Shown one piece after another: positions 1 to 11,575 of a stretch of DNA of 64,000 nucleotides; the stretch's first letter is position 1, and each line of letters begins with the position of its first letter. The stretch is from NCBI RefSeq assembly GCF_029227915.1, contig NC_079877.1, positions 20,301,851-20,365,850 of the forward strand, written 5' to 3'. The position numbers and the translations under genes were made by a program. The stretch comes from Hydractinia symbiolongicarpus (lineage: Eukaryota; Cnidaria; Hydrozoa; Anthoathecata; Hydractiniidae). The notes beneath the pieces were generated by a model. The model was not told the origin of the DNA. It saw nothing but the letters and a program-made list of their open reading frames with translations, and ran no database searches.

Positions 1-589
1 TTATCTGGATGCCAGGCTATTGGAAAAAAATCCTCTTTAATCCTGGCCTTTTCGGATTTCCTTTGATGGTAGGCAGAGAGTAGCTCAAGCCCAATGTTCA
101 TGTTACTAAGCATATCCCTGGTGACAAACCAATCCGGCACATACCTGAGCGCCGGGGGATACTTTTCAACAACCTCATTACACATGCCTTGCGTTTTGAA
201 CCTGTTGGGGACACCCTTGAACATCGCATTCTCCTCAACGGCCCTGTTACACATGTCTTGCGTCTTGAAATGGTCGTATACTTGAACATCCGGGGATACT
301 TTTCAACAACCTCATTACACATGCCTTGCGTCTCAAACCTGTCCGGCACATTCCTGAACATGAGGGGATCTTTTTCAACAGCCTTGTTACACATGTCCTG
401 CGTTTTGAAGCGGTCCGGGATAAACGCGATCATATGGAACAGATCGTCAACATCTTTAATCCACTGTTTCTGGCTTGCGATATCGTTTTTGATATGTTGA
501 AGAAGATCCTTCTTACGTAGCTTATAATACCCTTTCAAACTACGACCTTTTGCAATATCACGTAATTGTTTGACTGTTTTTGATTCCAT
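1..589 (-). pseudogene. Polinton-like repeat protein (DUF4116-like repeats), 5' part, frameshifted
   Basis: The start codon is at 587-589 and the frame stays open to 98, but the repeat pattern changes frame near 280, so one single-base frameshift is inferred. The first ~35 residues form a basic helix-turn-helix-like segment (GRSLKGYYKLRKKDLLQH) resembling SAP/Rho-N modules. After it come repeats of about 22 residues with the pattern VPDRFKTQ-MCN-AVE, which continue in the second frame to the window edge and end in a segment with IAWHP. Such repeats are known in giant viruses and in Polinton-like elements of invertebrates; their function is unknown. The same promoter motif precedes the polymerase gene at 57799, which supports origin from a related element. 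The 3' end lies outside the window. Confidence 0.6.
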
Positions 590-740
590 TCTCTTTATTA
601 TATAGAATTTTTGTATTGTCGGAGGATTTCATTCTGCTCGATCTAGCGTCTCTTTACTGCGCATGCGTTCATTTTTTGATAAATATTAGTATCATTAGGG
701 AAATTCCCCTTTGACTCATTTGCTGTATGATAGGGACTTC
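590..740 (-). promoter_or_regulatory. Promoter region of the left Polinton-like gene
   Basis: Read on the minus strand, TATATAATAAAGAGA ends directly before the ATG at 589. Further upstream are a GCATGCGC-type palindrome (near 660-670) and GGGGAATTTCCC (near 699-710). The same three elements lie upstream of the polymerase ORF at 57799, in a different order for the two outer motifs. That they form a promoter is inferred from position and recurrence. GGGAATTTCC fits the NF-kappaB consensus and GCGCATGCG resembles an NRF-1 site, but binding is not shown. Confidence 0.5.
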
Positions 741-829
741 ACCTTGATACGCATGACTAAGCACCGCATGATGGGGATTTCTTGTGACGTCATTGTTGTA
801 CGCGCACGCCAGAAGGAACATTTTCCTTT

Positions 830-2439
830 CTCTAAATGAAAAAGAAGCGTCATTTGAATTTTGATGACGTCAGCAACCCATCCACAAAAAAAAATTAAGA
901 AGCTTGTTTTCACGTTGCCTCTATTGTGTAGAGCTTAAACTGCTGATCAAGAAAATTTATATGATCATGTGCTATTGACGAACGGTTAAGAAGATATAAA
1001 GGTTTAAAAATTTTGCTGACGTCAGCAATGGCCTGTCAAGACCTTAAAATTTTTTTTTTAGAAATTTGGATACCTGTTGCCTTCATCGTATAGATCTTGA
1101 AACGCAGAGCAAGAAAATGTATAGGACCATGTACTTTTGACAAACGGTTGCAGAGATATTAGGGTTTAAAGGTTTTTTGATGACGTCATCAACCGGTCCA
1201 TTCCGAAACGGATTCGGGGACCCAGGTTCGGGAAAATAACCCAAATTGGTCCTAGGTGGTCCCTAGTTACCCACACGGTGAAAAATCATTGACGTCACTA
1301 CCTCGTTTCCAAGTTATTTGGCCTCAAAGTTTTAGGTGCACTGTAATGACTTCATTAATTTAATATAGGATACTAGTTGGGTTAGTATTTACGAACTTGT
1401 AAAAATAAAGAAATCCGCCATACAACTTTCTGTCGAAACTGTCGGTCCAAAGCATAAAACTTGGCGGGATTTTATAAAGTAGGATTTCTGCGTGCAAAAG
1501 AGACGAGAAAAGAGGAACACAAAAACGGACACATCTGCGCTATGGAGTTATATGTGGGACAATATTCGTGCATGGTTTTCGTCGCGTCTTAATGCTTTTC
1601 GTCGTGAGGTATCTTTCTTCGTCGTGTAGTTTTCTTCGCAGCGTAATGGTTCTCGTCGTGGCGTATTACTCATGTTGGTGTGATCTCATGTTTCGTCATG
1701 TCGTACGTCACTTCGTAGGGTATTTCACTTTGAGGCGAAATAGTTATGCTTTTTTTACACGGAATTACTAATTTCGTGAAGCTTTTACACAATATATTTC
1801 ACTTTCTTTCTAGTGGTTTTGGTCTTTCTACTGGGTAAAGCTAGCTATTATTTTTGTCATTTTCTTTTAATAAACGATACATTCTTAGCTATAGATTTAG
1901 CTAGCTAGCTATACATTTTAGGTATGCTACACTGTATAATCTATTATATATTTTTGTAGTTTAAATGGATTCTGATGAAAATATCAAAAATCAAGTAAAC
2001 TAACTACATAAACATAAATTATTACATAAAACTCTTACACAACACATAATATTTCTTCATAATCACAAATGTAAAACTAACTTAAAAATAAAATATAATT
2101 TTTAGCACTAAACTAAAGGTTTTTACTGCACTTTATTCATGTGACTTGGATTTCTTGTAAGCGCTACACGAATTTAGTAATTTCGTGTTAAAAAAGCATG
2201 AAAATTTTCGCTACGAAGTATAATACGCCACGAAGTGAAATACGCCGCGAAGTAAAATACGCCACGAAGTGAAGTACGCTGCAAAGTGAAATACGCCGCG
2301 ACGAACACAAATACGACTCGACGAAACGTTAAACCACCCCACAAAGATACGACGCGACAAAAACCACACCACGAAGAAAGATACGACACGACGAAAAGCA
2401 TTTACGACGCGACGAAAACCATACGCGAATATTGTCCCA
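830..2439 (-). mobile_element. Truncated Helitron-like unit (family I) with foldback segment
   Basis: This is the first member of the minus-strand array. From about 830 it matches the body of the other family I units, with conserved boxes around GATGACGTCATC and ATTGACGTCA and the segment GACCCAGGTT. Its 3' terminus is missing; the match fades near 830. From 1554 it carries the same long palindromic segment as the two following copies. The body differs from them by scattered substitutions, so it is an older or diverged member. Confidence 0.6.
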
Positions 2440-2440
2440 C
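1554..2440. repeat. Foldback segment, copy 1 (long imperfect palindrome)
   Basis: The left arm starts GTGGGACAATATTCGTG and the right end reads CGCGAATATTGTCCCAC. The arms are about 240-270 bp, imperfect, and built from degenerate repeats of a CTTCGTCGCGTCGTA-like motif. The roughly 400-bp centre is AT-rich and contains TAGCTAGCTAGC. Short open frames in both arms are by-products of the stop-poor repeat and differ in phase between arms, so no gene is called. The outer edge coincides with the Helitron 3' end (CTAG at 2440-2443). Confidence 0.75.
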
Positions 2441-3935
2441 TAGTCGATAAGGCCCGTGGAAAAATCCACTTAGGCAGGATAACAGAGAAAAATAACCGTC
2501 ATTTAAATTTTGATGACGTCAGCAGAGACATGTCAGAACACAAAACTTTTTTTTTAGAAATGTGTATGCCTGTTGCCTTCATCGTATAGATCTTGAAACG
2601 CTGATCAAGAAAATGTATAGGACCATGTACTTTTGACAAACGGTTGCAGAGATATTAGGGTTTAAAGGTTTTTTGATGACGTCATCAACCGGTCCATTCC
2701 GAAACGGATTCGGGGACCCAGGTTTGGGAAAATAACCCAAATTGGTCCTAGGTGGTCCCTAGTTACCCACACGGTGAAAAATCATTGACGTCACCACCTC
2801 GTTTCCAAGTTATTTGGCCTCAAAGTTTTAGGTGCACTGTAATGACTTCATTAATTTAATATAAGATACTAGTTGGATTAGTATTTACGAACTTGTAAAA
2901 ATAAAGAAATCCGCCATACAACTTTCTGTCGAAACTGTCGGTCCAAAGCATTAAACTTGGCGGGATTTTATAAAGTAGGATTTCTGCGTGCAAAAGAGAC
3001 GAGAAAAGAGGAACACAAAAACGGACACATCTGCGCTATGGAGTTATATGTGGGACAATATTCGTGCATGGTTTTCGTCGCGTCTTAATGCTTTTCGTCG
3101 TGAGGTATCTTTCTTCGTCGTGTAGTTTTCTTCGCAGCGTAATGGTTCTCGTCGTGGCGTATTACTCATGTTGGTGTGATCTCATGTTTCGTCATGTCGT
3201 ACGTCACTTCGTAGGGTATTTCACTTTGAGGCGAAATAGTTATGCTTTTTTTACACGGAATTACTAATTTCGTGAAGCTTTTACACAATATATTTCACTT
3301 TCTTTCTAGTGGTTTTGGTCTTTCTACTGGGTAAAGCTAGCTATTATTTTTGTCATTTTCTTTTAATAAACGATACATTCTTAGCTATAGATTTAGCTAG
3401 CTAGCTATACATTTTAGGTATGCTACACTGTATAATCTATTATATATTTTTGTAGTTTAAATGGATTCTGATGAAAATATCAAAAATCAAGTAAACTAAC
3501 TACATAAACATAAATTATTACATAAAACTCTTACACAACACATAATATTTCTTCATAATCACAAATGTAAAACTAACTTAAAAATAAAATATAATTTTTA
3601 GCACTAAACTAAAGGTTTTTACTGCACTTTATTCATGTGACTTGGATTTCTTGTAAGCGCTACACGAATTTAGTAATTTCGTGTTAAAAAAGCATGAAAA
3701 TTTTCGCTACGAAGTATAATACGCCACGAAGTGAAATACGCCGCGAAGTAAAATACGCCACGAAGTGAAGTACGCTGCAAAGTGAAATACGCCGCGACGA
3801 ACACAAATACGACTCGACGAAACGTTAAACCACCCCACAAAGATACGACGCGACAAAAACCACACCACGAAGAAAGATACGACACGACGAAAAGCATTTA
3901 CGACGCGACGAAAACCATACGCGAATATTGTCCCA
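2440..3935 (-). mobile_element. Helitron-like unit, 1,496-bp tandem copy A
   Basis: On the minus strand the unit ends with a hairpin (GTGGATTTTTCCAC) about 13 nt before CTAG, the Helitron 3' signature. Its 5' half is the foldback segment at 3050-3936. The unit is repeated at 3936 with only scattered differences. It has no protein-coding capacity, so it is non-autonomous. Confidence 0.7.
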
Positions 3936-5431
3936 CTAGTCGATAAGGCCCGTGGAAAAATCCACTTAGGCAGGATAACAGAGAAAAATAACCGTCATTT
4001 AAATTTTGATGACGTCAGCAGAGACATGTCAGAACACAAAACTTTTTTTTCAGAAATGTGTATGCCTGTTGCCTTCATCGTATAGATCTTGAAACGCTGA
4101 TCAAGAAAATGTATAGGACCATGTACTTTTGACAAACGGTTGCAGAGATATTAGGGTTTAAAGGTTTTTTGATGACGTCATCAACCGGTCCATTCCGAAA
4201 CGGATTCGGGGACCCAGGTTTGGGAAAATAACCCAAATTGGTCCTAGGTGGTCCCTAGTTACCCACACGGTGAAAAATCATTGACGTCACCACCTCGTTT
4301 CCAAGTTATTTGGCCTCAAAGTTTTAGGTGCACTGTAATGACTTCATTAATTTAATATAGGATACTAGTTGGATTAGTATTTACGAACTTGTAAAAATAA
4401 AGAAATCCGCCATACAACTTTCTGTCGAAACTGTCGGTCCAAAGCATTAAACTTGGCGGGATTTTATAAAGTAGGATTTCTGCGTGCAAAAGAGACGAGA
4501 AAAGAGGAACACAAAAACGGACACATCTGCGCTATGGAGTTATATGTGGGACAATATTCGTGCATGGTTTTCGTCGCGTCTTAATGCTTTTCGTCGTGAG
4601 GTATCTTTCTTCGTCGTGTAGTTTTCTTCGCAGCGTAATGGTTCTCGTCGTGGCGTATTACTCATGTTGGTGTGATCTCATGTTTCGTCATGTCGTACGT
4701 CACTTCGTAGGGTATTTCACTTTGAGGCGAAATAGTTATGCTTTTTTTACACGGAATTACTAATTTCGTGAAGCTTTTACACAATATATTTCACTTTCTT
4801 TCTAGTGGTTTTGGTCTTTCTACTGGGTAAAGCTAGCTATTATTTTTGTCATTTTCTTTTAATAAACGATACATTCTTAGCTATAGATTTAGCTAGCTAG
4901 CTATACATTTTAGGTATGCTACACTGTATAATCTATTATATATTTTTGTAGTTTAAATGGATTCTGATGAAAATATCAAAAATCAAGTAAACTAACTACA
5001 TAAACATAAATTATTACATAAAACTCTTACACAACACATAATATTTCTTCATAATCACAAATGTAAAACTAACTTAAAAATAAAATATAATTTTTAGCAC
5101 TAAACTAAAGGTTTTTACTGCACTTTATTCATGTGACTTGGATTTCTTGTAAGCGCTACACGAATTTAGTAATTTCGTGTTAAAAAAGCATGAAAATTTT
5201 CGCTACGAAGTATAATACGCCACGAAGTGAAATACGCCGCGAAGTAAAATACGCCACGAAGTGAAGTACGCTGCAAAGTGAAATACGCCGCGACGAACAC
5301 AAATACGACTCGACGAAACGTTAAACCACCCCACAAAGATACGACGCGACAAAAACCACACCACGAAGAAAGATACGACACGACGAAAAGCATTTACGAC
5401 GCGACGAAAACCATACGCGAATATTGTCCCA
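3936..5431 (-). mobile_element. Helitron-like unit, 1,496-bp tandem copy B
   Basis: This is a near-identical tandem copy of 2440-3935, joined to it exactly at CTAG. Its foldback segment is at 4546-5432. The few visible differences, such as single bases in the T-rich tract near 4040-4050 and near 4361, suggest recent duplication. Confidence 0.7.
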
Positions 5432-6005
5432 CTAGTCGATAAGGCCCGTGGAAAAATCCACTTAGGCAGGATAACAGAGAAAAATAACCGTCATTTAAAT
5501 TTTGATGACGTCAGCAGAGACATGTCAGAACACAAAACTTTTTTTTAAGAAATGTGTATGCCTGTTGCCTTCATCGTATAGATCTTGAAACGCTGATCAA
5601 GAAAATGTATAGGATCGTGTATTTTTGACAAACGGTTGCAGAGATATTAGGGTTTGAAGGTTTTTTGATGACGTCATCAACCCGTCCATTCCCGAAACGG
5701 ATTCAGGGACCCAGGTTTGGGAAACTTACCCAAATTAGTCAAAGGTGGTCCCTAGTTACCTACGCAGGAGATGACGTCAGTTATTTCCACCCGTTTCCAA
5801 GTTATTTAGCCTTAAATTTAAAAGTGCAATGCAATGGCTTCACTAATTTTAATATACTTTCCTTTGACGTCAATATTGCTTTAACGTCAAAGTTTGGTAA
5901 TTTACAGAACAAATTTATAGACGATGTTTTATAGACTTTATCAAAGAAATTTTATCCACTTTGCAAAAGTCACAGACAGACAGAACTGGCGTATTATTAT
6001 ATAGA
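5432..6005 (-). mobile_element. Helitron-like unit, family I, 574 bp
   Basis: The 3' end is CTAG at 5432-5435 with the GTGGATTTTTCCAC hairpin. The 5' end on the minus strand is TCTATATAATAATACGCC at 6005, followed by the CTGTCTGTCTG stretch typical of the family. Internal boxes contain TGACGTCA. It has no coding capacity. Confidence 0.75.
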
Positions 6006-6594
6006 CTAGTCGATAAATCCCGTGGAGTAATCCACTTAGGCAGAAGGACAATGGAAAAATAGGTTGTTTTAGTTTTTTTGCTGACGTCAGCAGTGCAAAT
6101 ACAAAATAAATATATTTTTTTAGAAATTTGTATACCTGTTGCCTTCATCGTATAGATCTTGAAATGCTGATCAAGAAAATGTATATGTTCATGTATCTTT
6201 GACAAACGGTTGCAGAGATATCAAGGTTTAAAGGTTTTTTGATGACGTCATCAAACCGTCCATTCCGAAACGGATTCGGGGACCCAGGTTTGGAAAACTT
6301 ACCCAAATTAGTCCCAGGTTGTCCCTAGTTACCCACGCGGTGAAAAAACATTGACGTCACCACCTCGTTTTCAAGTTATTTGGCCTCAAAGTTTTAAGTG
6401 CATTGTGATGGCTTCAGTAATCTTAATTAACTTTCCTTTGACGTCAATAGTATTTTATCGGTAAAGTTTGGTAAATTACAGAACAATTCTATAGGCGATG
6501 TTTTATAGAATTTGTTAAAGAAAATTTTGAAGAATGTAATCCACTTTGCAAAAGTGACAGACAGACACACGGAACTGGCGTATTATTATATAGA
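6006..6594 (-). mobile_element. Helitron-like unit, family I, ~589 bp
   Basis: The 3' end is CTAG at 6006 with hairpin GTGGATTACTCCAC, where the loop has changed but the stem is kept. The 5' end is TCTATATAATAATACGCC at 6594. The junction with the next unit has lost the C of CTAG. Confidence 0.7.
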
Positions 6595-7334
6595 TAGTCG
6601 ATAAGGCCCGTGGAAAAATCCACTTAGGCAGAGGGACAATGGAAAAGTAGGTTATTTTAGATTTTTTGCCGACGTCAGCAGTGCAATTACAAAAATATTT
6701 GGCGAAATTTAGTTTATTCGTTGCCTGTACTATGCAGATGTTAAAACGCTGACCAAGAAAATGTATATGATCATATCTTTTTGATAAGCAGTTATTGAGA
6801 CATAAGGGTTTTAACATTTTGCTGATGTCAGCAATGGCCAGTCAAACCCCCCAAATTTTTTTTTTAGAAATTTGTATACCTGCTGCCTTCATTGTATAGG
6901 TCTTGAAACGCTTATCAAGAAAATGTATAGGATCATGCACTTTTGATAAACGGTTGCAGAGATATTAGGGTTTGAAGGTTTTTCGATGACGTCATCAACC
7001 CGTCCATTCCGAAACGGATTTGGGGACCTAGGTTTAGGAAAATTACCCAAATTGGTCCTAGTTGGTCCCTAGTTACCCACGCGGTGAAAAATCATTGACG
7101 TCACCACCTCGTTTCCAAGTTATTTGGGCTCAAAGTTTTAGGTACACCGTAATGGCTTCATTAATTTAATATAGGATATTGACGTTAAAGTAGTGTTATT
7201 TTCGTCGCGTCGTAACGTCAGAAAATTTAACATATTAGACATGCATTTTTCGGCAACATTAAAGGAAAATGAAGACATCCACTTTGCCTGTCACAGACAC
7301 ACAGACAGACACACCTAGCGTATTATTATAGAGA
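6595..7334 (-). mobile_element. Helitron-like unit, family I, ~740 bp
   Basis: The 3' hairpin GTGGATTTTTCCAC lies near 6606-6620. The 5' end on the minus strand is TCTCTATAATAATACGC at 7334. It carries the full set of family I boxes, including three or more TGACGTCA octamers. It closely resembles, in opposite orientation, the unit at 56026-56766. Confidence 0.72.
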
Positions 7335-7880
7335 CTAGTCGATAAATCCCGTGGAGTAATCCACTTAGGCAGAAGGACAATGGAAAAACAGGTTGTTTTA
7401 GTTTTTTTGCTGACGTCAGCAGTGCAAATTCAAAATAAATATATTTTTTTAGAAATTTGTATACCTGTTGACTTCATCGTATAGATCTTGAAATGCTGAT
7501 CAAGAAAATGTATATGATCATGTATCTTTGACAAACGGTTGCCGTCCATTCCGAAACGGATTCGGGGACCCAGGTTTGAAAAACTTACCCAAATTGGTCC
7601 CAGGTTGTCCCTAGTTACCCACGCAGTGAAAAAACATTGACGTCAACACCTCGTTTCCAAGTTATTTGGCCTCAAAGTTTTAAAGGCATTGTAATGGCTT
7701 CACTAATCTTAATTAACTTTCCTTTGACGTCAATACTATTTTATCGGTAAAGTTTGGTAAATTACAGAACAATTTTATAGGCGATGTTTTATAGAATTTG
7801 TTAAAGAAAATTTTGAAGAATGTAATCCACTTTGCAAAAGTGACAGACAGACACAAGGAACTGGCGTATTATTATAGAGA
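7335..7880 (-). mobile_element. Helitron-like unit, family I, 546 bp
   Basis: CTAG is at 7335-7338 with hairpin GTGGATTACTCCAC, and the 5' end TCTCTATAATAATACGCC is at 7880. It lacks the GATGACGTCATC block found in its neighbours because of an internal deletion near 7540. Confidence 0.72.
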
Positions 7881-9117
7881 CTAGTCGATTAGGAAAAATC
7901 CACTTAGGCAGAAAAACAATTGAAAAGTTCTGTCATTTGAATTTTGATGACATCAGCAAATATTTCAGTATATTGAATATGCCTTTTACTAAAAAAAATA
8001 ATCTGAAAATGCATAAAAAGAAAGTATATAAGTCATAATTTAACAAAAAAGTTCTTAAAATCTAACACAAAATATCAAATGTCAAATCGCATGAAATCCT
8101 CCCAACAAAACTTCAGACAAAATATGAAAAACAATGGCATGCAAGGTGTAAAATCTAGTTAGTAGAAAGTTACAACATTGACAGTCACAACCCAGACAGT
8201 TACGACAACAATAATAATGTCAGAAATAACACATATCTCAAATATGTATACATCTTATTATGTGATTATGTTGAAAACCTTCAATATTTTAATCTGAAAT
8301 GTCGAAAAGAAAGGCTTGCAACAGTAAGCACAGATCTATGAAATAAGTTCTTTAAGCATTTTAAACATTGTCTTTTCCCTAAATGCTTATACAACAATAC
8401 AACCTGAACAATATCAAAAAGCCAAACTTAAACAAACACAAAACACCTAAAAACAAAAAGTTAAACTTTGAAAAATCATTTATTCGGTTGCATACCATCC
8501 TCTCCCGCAAAAATATGCACAAAATGTAAAAATTAACCGGTTAACAAAACAATTTCTTGTCTAATGATCCGTACTGACTTTACCAAACATTTTAACCTGA
8601 AATGTCGAAAAAGCAATGAGCAAGGAGTAAATTTCAAATCAACAAAAATCATTATTTTGAAAACATTGTATATATATATGGTCCTTCCTCACAAAAGTTT
8701 ACAATAAATGTAGAACACAAAGGTTTATGAGGAGCAAATCAAAATATGAACAAAAATCAGTTCAATTGGCATGTTCTATATTGTCTTCAGCCATAAAATC
8801 TTCCACAAAATTGATATGAAACCCATCAAATTCAACTCAGAAAAAGCAGTCATTTAAGTGCATACAAAAATACAACTTGTAGAATATCAAATTATTATTT
8901 TTAGTATATATAATTGCATATGGTCCTCCCTCACAACAGTTAAATTTTTGCACTAAATTTGCAACACAAAATACAAATTCTAAATAATTCCTATGGTTTT
9001 CCTCAAACGTTTAATCAAAATATAAAAGATGAGAGGTGAACGACAAAATCAAATTTTTGCAGAATTTAATTATTTTGGTATATATATGTCTATTGATATA
9101 TGCCCTTTATAACTTGT

Positions 9118-11557
9118 AGGTGGTTGTAAGACACAGATAGATTACTTCCTGGTTAGAAAGTCAGACATGAAAGTGGTGAAGGACGTGAAAGTTATATCGG
9201 GGGAAGAGTGTGTTTCCCAGCATAGGTTGCTGGTTTGTGATATTATCTTGAAGAGTGTTAAAGAAGCCAAGGGAAAGTACAGGCCCCGCCGAAAAGTCTG
9301 GAAGCTGAAGGAAGAGATTGTAGCAAGACAATTTAGTGCAAAAGTTCAACAGTTAGCCTACAATAGTCAATGTGATAGTGACAATGTTGAAAGTACTTGG
9401 ACTACTTTGAAGAATTGTCTTCTAGAAGCTTCAGATGATACCTGTGGGTGGACGAAAGGACCAGCTAGACATAGACAGACCTGGTGGTAGAATAATGAGG
9501 TTGACCAGCGTATAAAGGAAAAGAGGAAACTTTGGAAAGAGTGGAAGTCAGGTGGTAGTAAAAATATTTACTTAGAAGCTAAGCGTCGCGCTCGTACAGC
9601 AGTGTATAAGGCAAAATCAGAAGCAGAGAGAAACAGATTTGCAGATGTGTTAAGAAGGGAAGACCAGCGCAATGAGGTATTCAAGATAGCAAAGCAAATG
9701 AAGAAGACTAATCAAGATATTGTAGGTGAGAGGTGTATACGTAATGATGAAGGTGTTTTGGCTAGCACAGAGGAGGAGAAAAGGGTAGCTTGGAAGAATC
9801 ATTATCAGAGGTTGCTTAACACTGAGTTTGATTGGGACGAGGATAATTTGTCTTATGATGATGTCGTAGAAGGGCCAGCTATGCAGATCAAGACAGAATG
9901 GGTAGTGGGGGCTATTAGGAAATTGAAGATTGGCAAGGCTGCAGGAGTATTAGGTATTGTTGCAGAGATGGTAAAAGCATCTGGATATATCGGAGTTGAG
10001 CTTATTACAAGTCTTGCTAACCAGATTATAAAGGATGGTGTTATTCCGAGTGAGTGGCAGTCGAGTGTAATAGTGAACTGTTTCAAGGGAAAGGGTGATG
10101 CATTAGAAAGGGGTAACTATAGAGGTTTGAAGTTGGTTGATCAAGTAATGAAAGTTATTGAAAGAGTGATTGATAAGTTACTTAGAGAAAGAATTGATAT
10201 AGATAAGATGCAATTTGGTTTTGTTCCAGGGCGTGGCACTACAGATGCAATGTTTTTACTCAGACAGCTTCAGGAAAAGTATTTGGGAAAGAAAAAGAAT
10301 CTCTATTTTGCCTTTGTAGATTTAGAAAAAGCTTTTGATAGAGTGCCACGTAAAGTTATTTGGTGGGCTATGAGAAAATTAGGTGTGGATGAGTGGCTAG
10401 TTACGATGGTACAGTCTATGTACAGCAATGCTAGAAGTCGTGTCAGGATTAACGATTCACTTAGTGATGAATTTAGTGTAAATGTTGGTGTACATCAAGG
10501 TTCTGTACTTAGTCCTTTGTTGTTTATTCTAGTCTTAGAAGCGCTGTCGATGGAGTTCAGAACAGGTTGTCCATGGGAGTTATTGTATGCAGATGATTTG
10601 GTTCTCATAGCAGAGTCGATGGAAGAATTAGTTGAAAAGTTTGAGAAGTGGAAGAAAGGACTAGAAGAGAAAGGGCTGAAGGTAAACACAGCAAAGTCTA
10701 AAGTCATGATAAGTAGCATTGCAGCCAAGTGTGACCTTGTAGTTGGAAAGTGGCCTTGTGGAGTTTGCAGGAAAGGGGTTGGTAGTAACTCAATTTTTTG
10801 TCAGACTTGCAAGCATTGGGTACATAAGAAGTGCAGTAGTATTAGTGGAAGGTTAAGAGCTGACATGCAGTTTGTATGCAAGCGTTGCAAGGGTGAGATT
10901 ATAGAGAATGAAGTATTTCCAGCTTTAATGATGTACAACAGTGGCTCGTTAGAGATAGTTAAGAACTTCTGTTACTTAGGTGATATGTTGGGCAGTGAAG
11001 GGGGTGTTGGAAGAAGTGTTACTTGCAGGATAGGTTCTGCTTGGAAAAAGTTTAGAGAGTTACTTCCTTTATTGACTAGCAGAGTCCTGTCAATTGAGGT
11101 AAAAGGTAGGTTGTATGAGGCCTGTGTAAGAAGTGTTATGTTGTACGGTAGTGAGACATGGGCAGTGAAGCAGGAAGATCTTGACCGTTTAGAAAGGAAT
11201 GATATGAGAATGGTTAGGTGGATGTGTAATGCCAGTCTGAGAGACAGAAAGAGTTCAGATGAGCTAAGAAGCAGGCTAAGTCTCCGTAGAATTAAAGATG
11301 TTATCCAGATAAGAAGATTGAATTGGCTGGGGCACTTGGAAAGAGTGGAGGAGGATAATTGGGTAAGAAAGTGTAGAGACTTGATAGTTCCTGGGGCAAA
11401 GCCCAGAGGCAGACCGAGAAAGACTTGGCAGGAGGTTATAAGGACAGACTTGATAGAGAGGAAGTTGAGTTTAAATCTAACACAGTCTAGATCAGATTGG
11501 AAGAGGGTCATTAATATACCCCGTCCAACCCATGCTAGCATGGAAAACGGACGTTAA
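9118..11557 (+). pseudogene. Non-LTR retrotransposon ORF2: endonuclease end, reverse transcriptase, PHD-like finger
   Basis: The reading frame opens inside the C-terminal part of an AP-type endonuclease (QIDYFLV...QHRLLVCD), so the copy is truncated at its 5' end. One in-frame TAG at 9488-9490 interrupts it; from 9602 the frame is open for 651 codons. Reverse transcriptase motifs are clear: FVDLEKAFDRVPR, GVHQGSVLSPLLF and the catalytic YADD (YADDLVLIAES). After the palm comes a Cys4-His-Cys3 zinc finger starting CGVCRKG with a CKHWVHKKC core, then the usual C-terminal domain (ETWAVK, WLGHLER). The 3' end (CATGCTAGCATGGAAAACGG just before the stop) is typical of this LINE group. The clade is not certain. 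The element lies inside the Helitron-like unit 7881-12800. Confidence 0.85.
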
Positions 11558-11575
11558 GCCAAGAATGATAACAAT
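9118..11575 (+). mobile_element. 5'-truncated LINE (APE-type non-LTR retrotransposon)
   Basis: These are the bounds of the insertion holding the ORF2 relic. The 5' limit is where homology to the endonuclease domain begins, and the 3' limit is just after the stop, in a short AATGATAACAAT tail. Truncation at the 5' end is the normal outcome of target-primed reverse transcription. A target-site duplication was not identified by eye. Confidence 0.75.

Noticed and set aside
1568-5393. Repeated 67- and 75-codon frames in the foldback arms
   Set aside because: They are identical because the DNA is duplicated, lie in palindromic arms of degenerate repeats and have no protein-like features.
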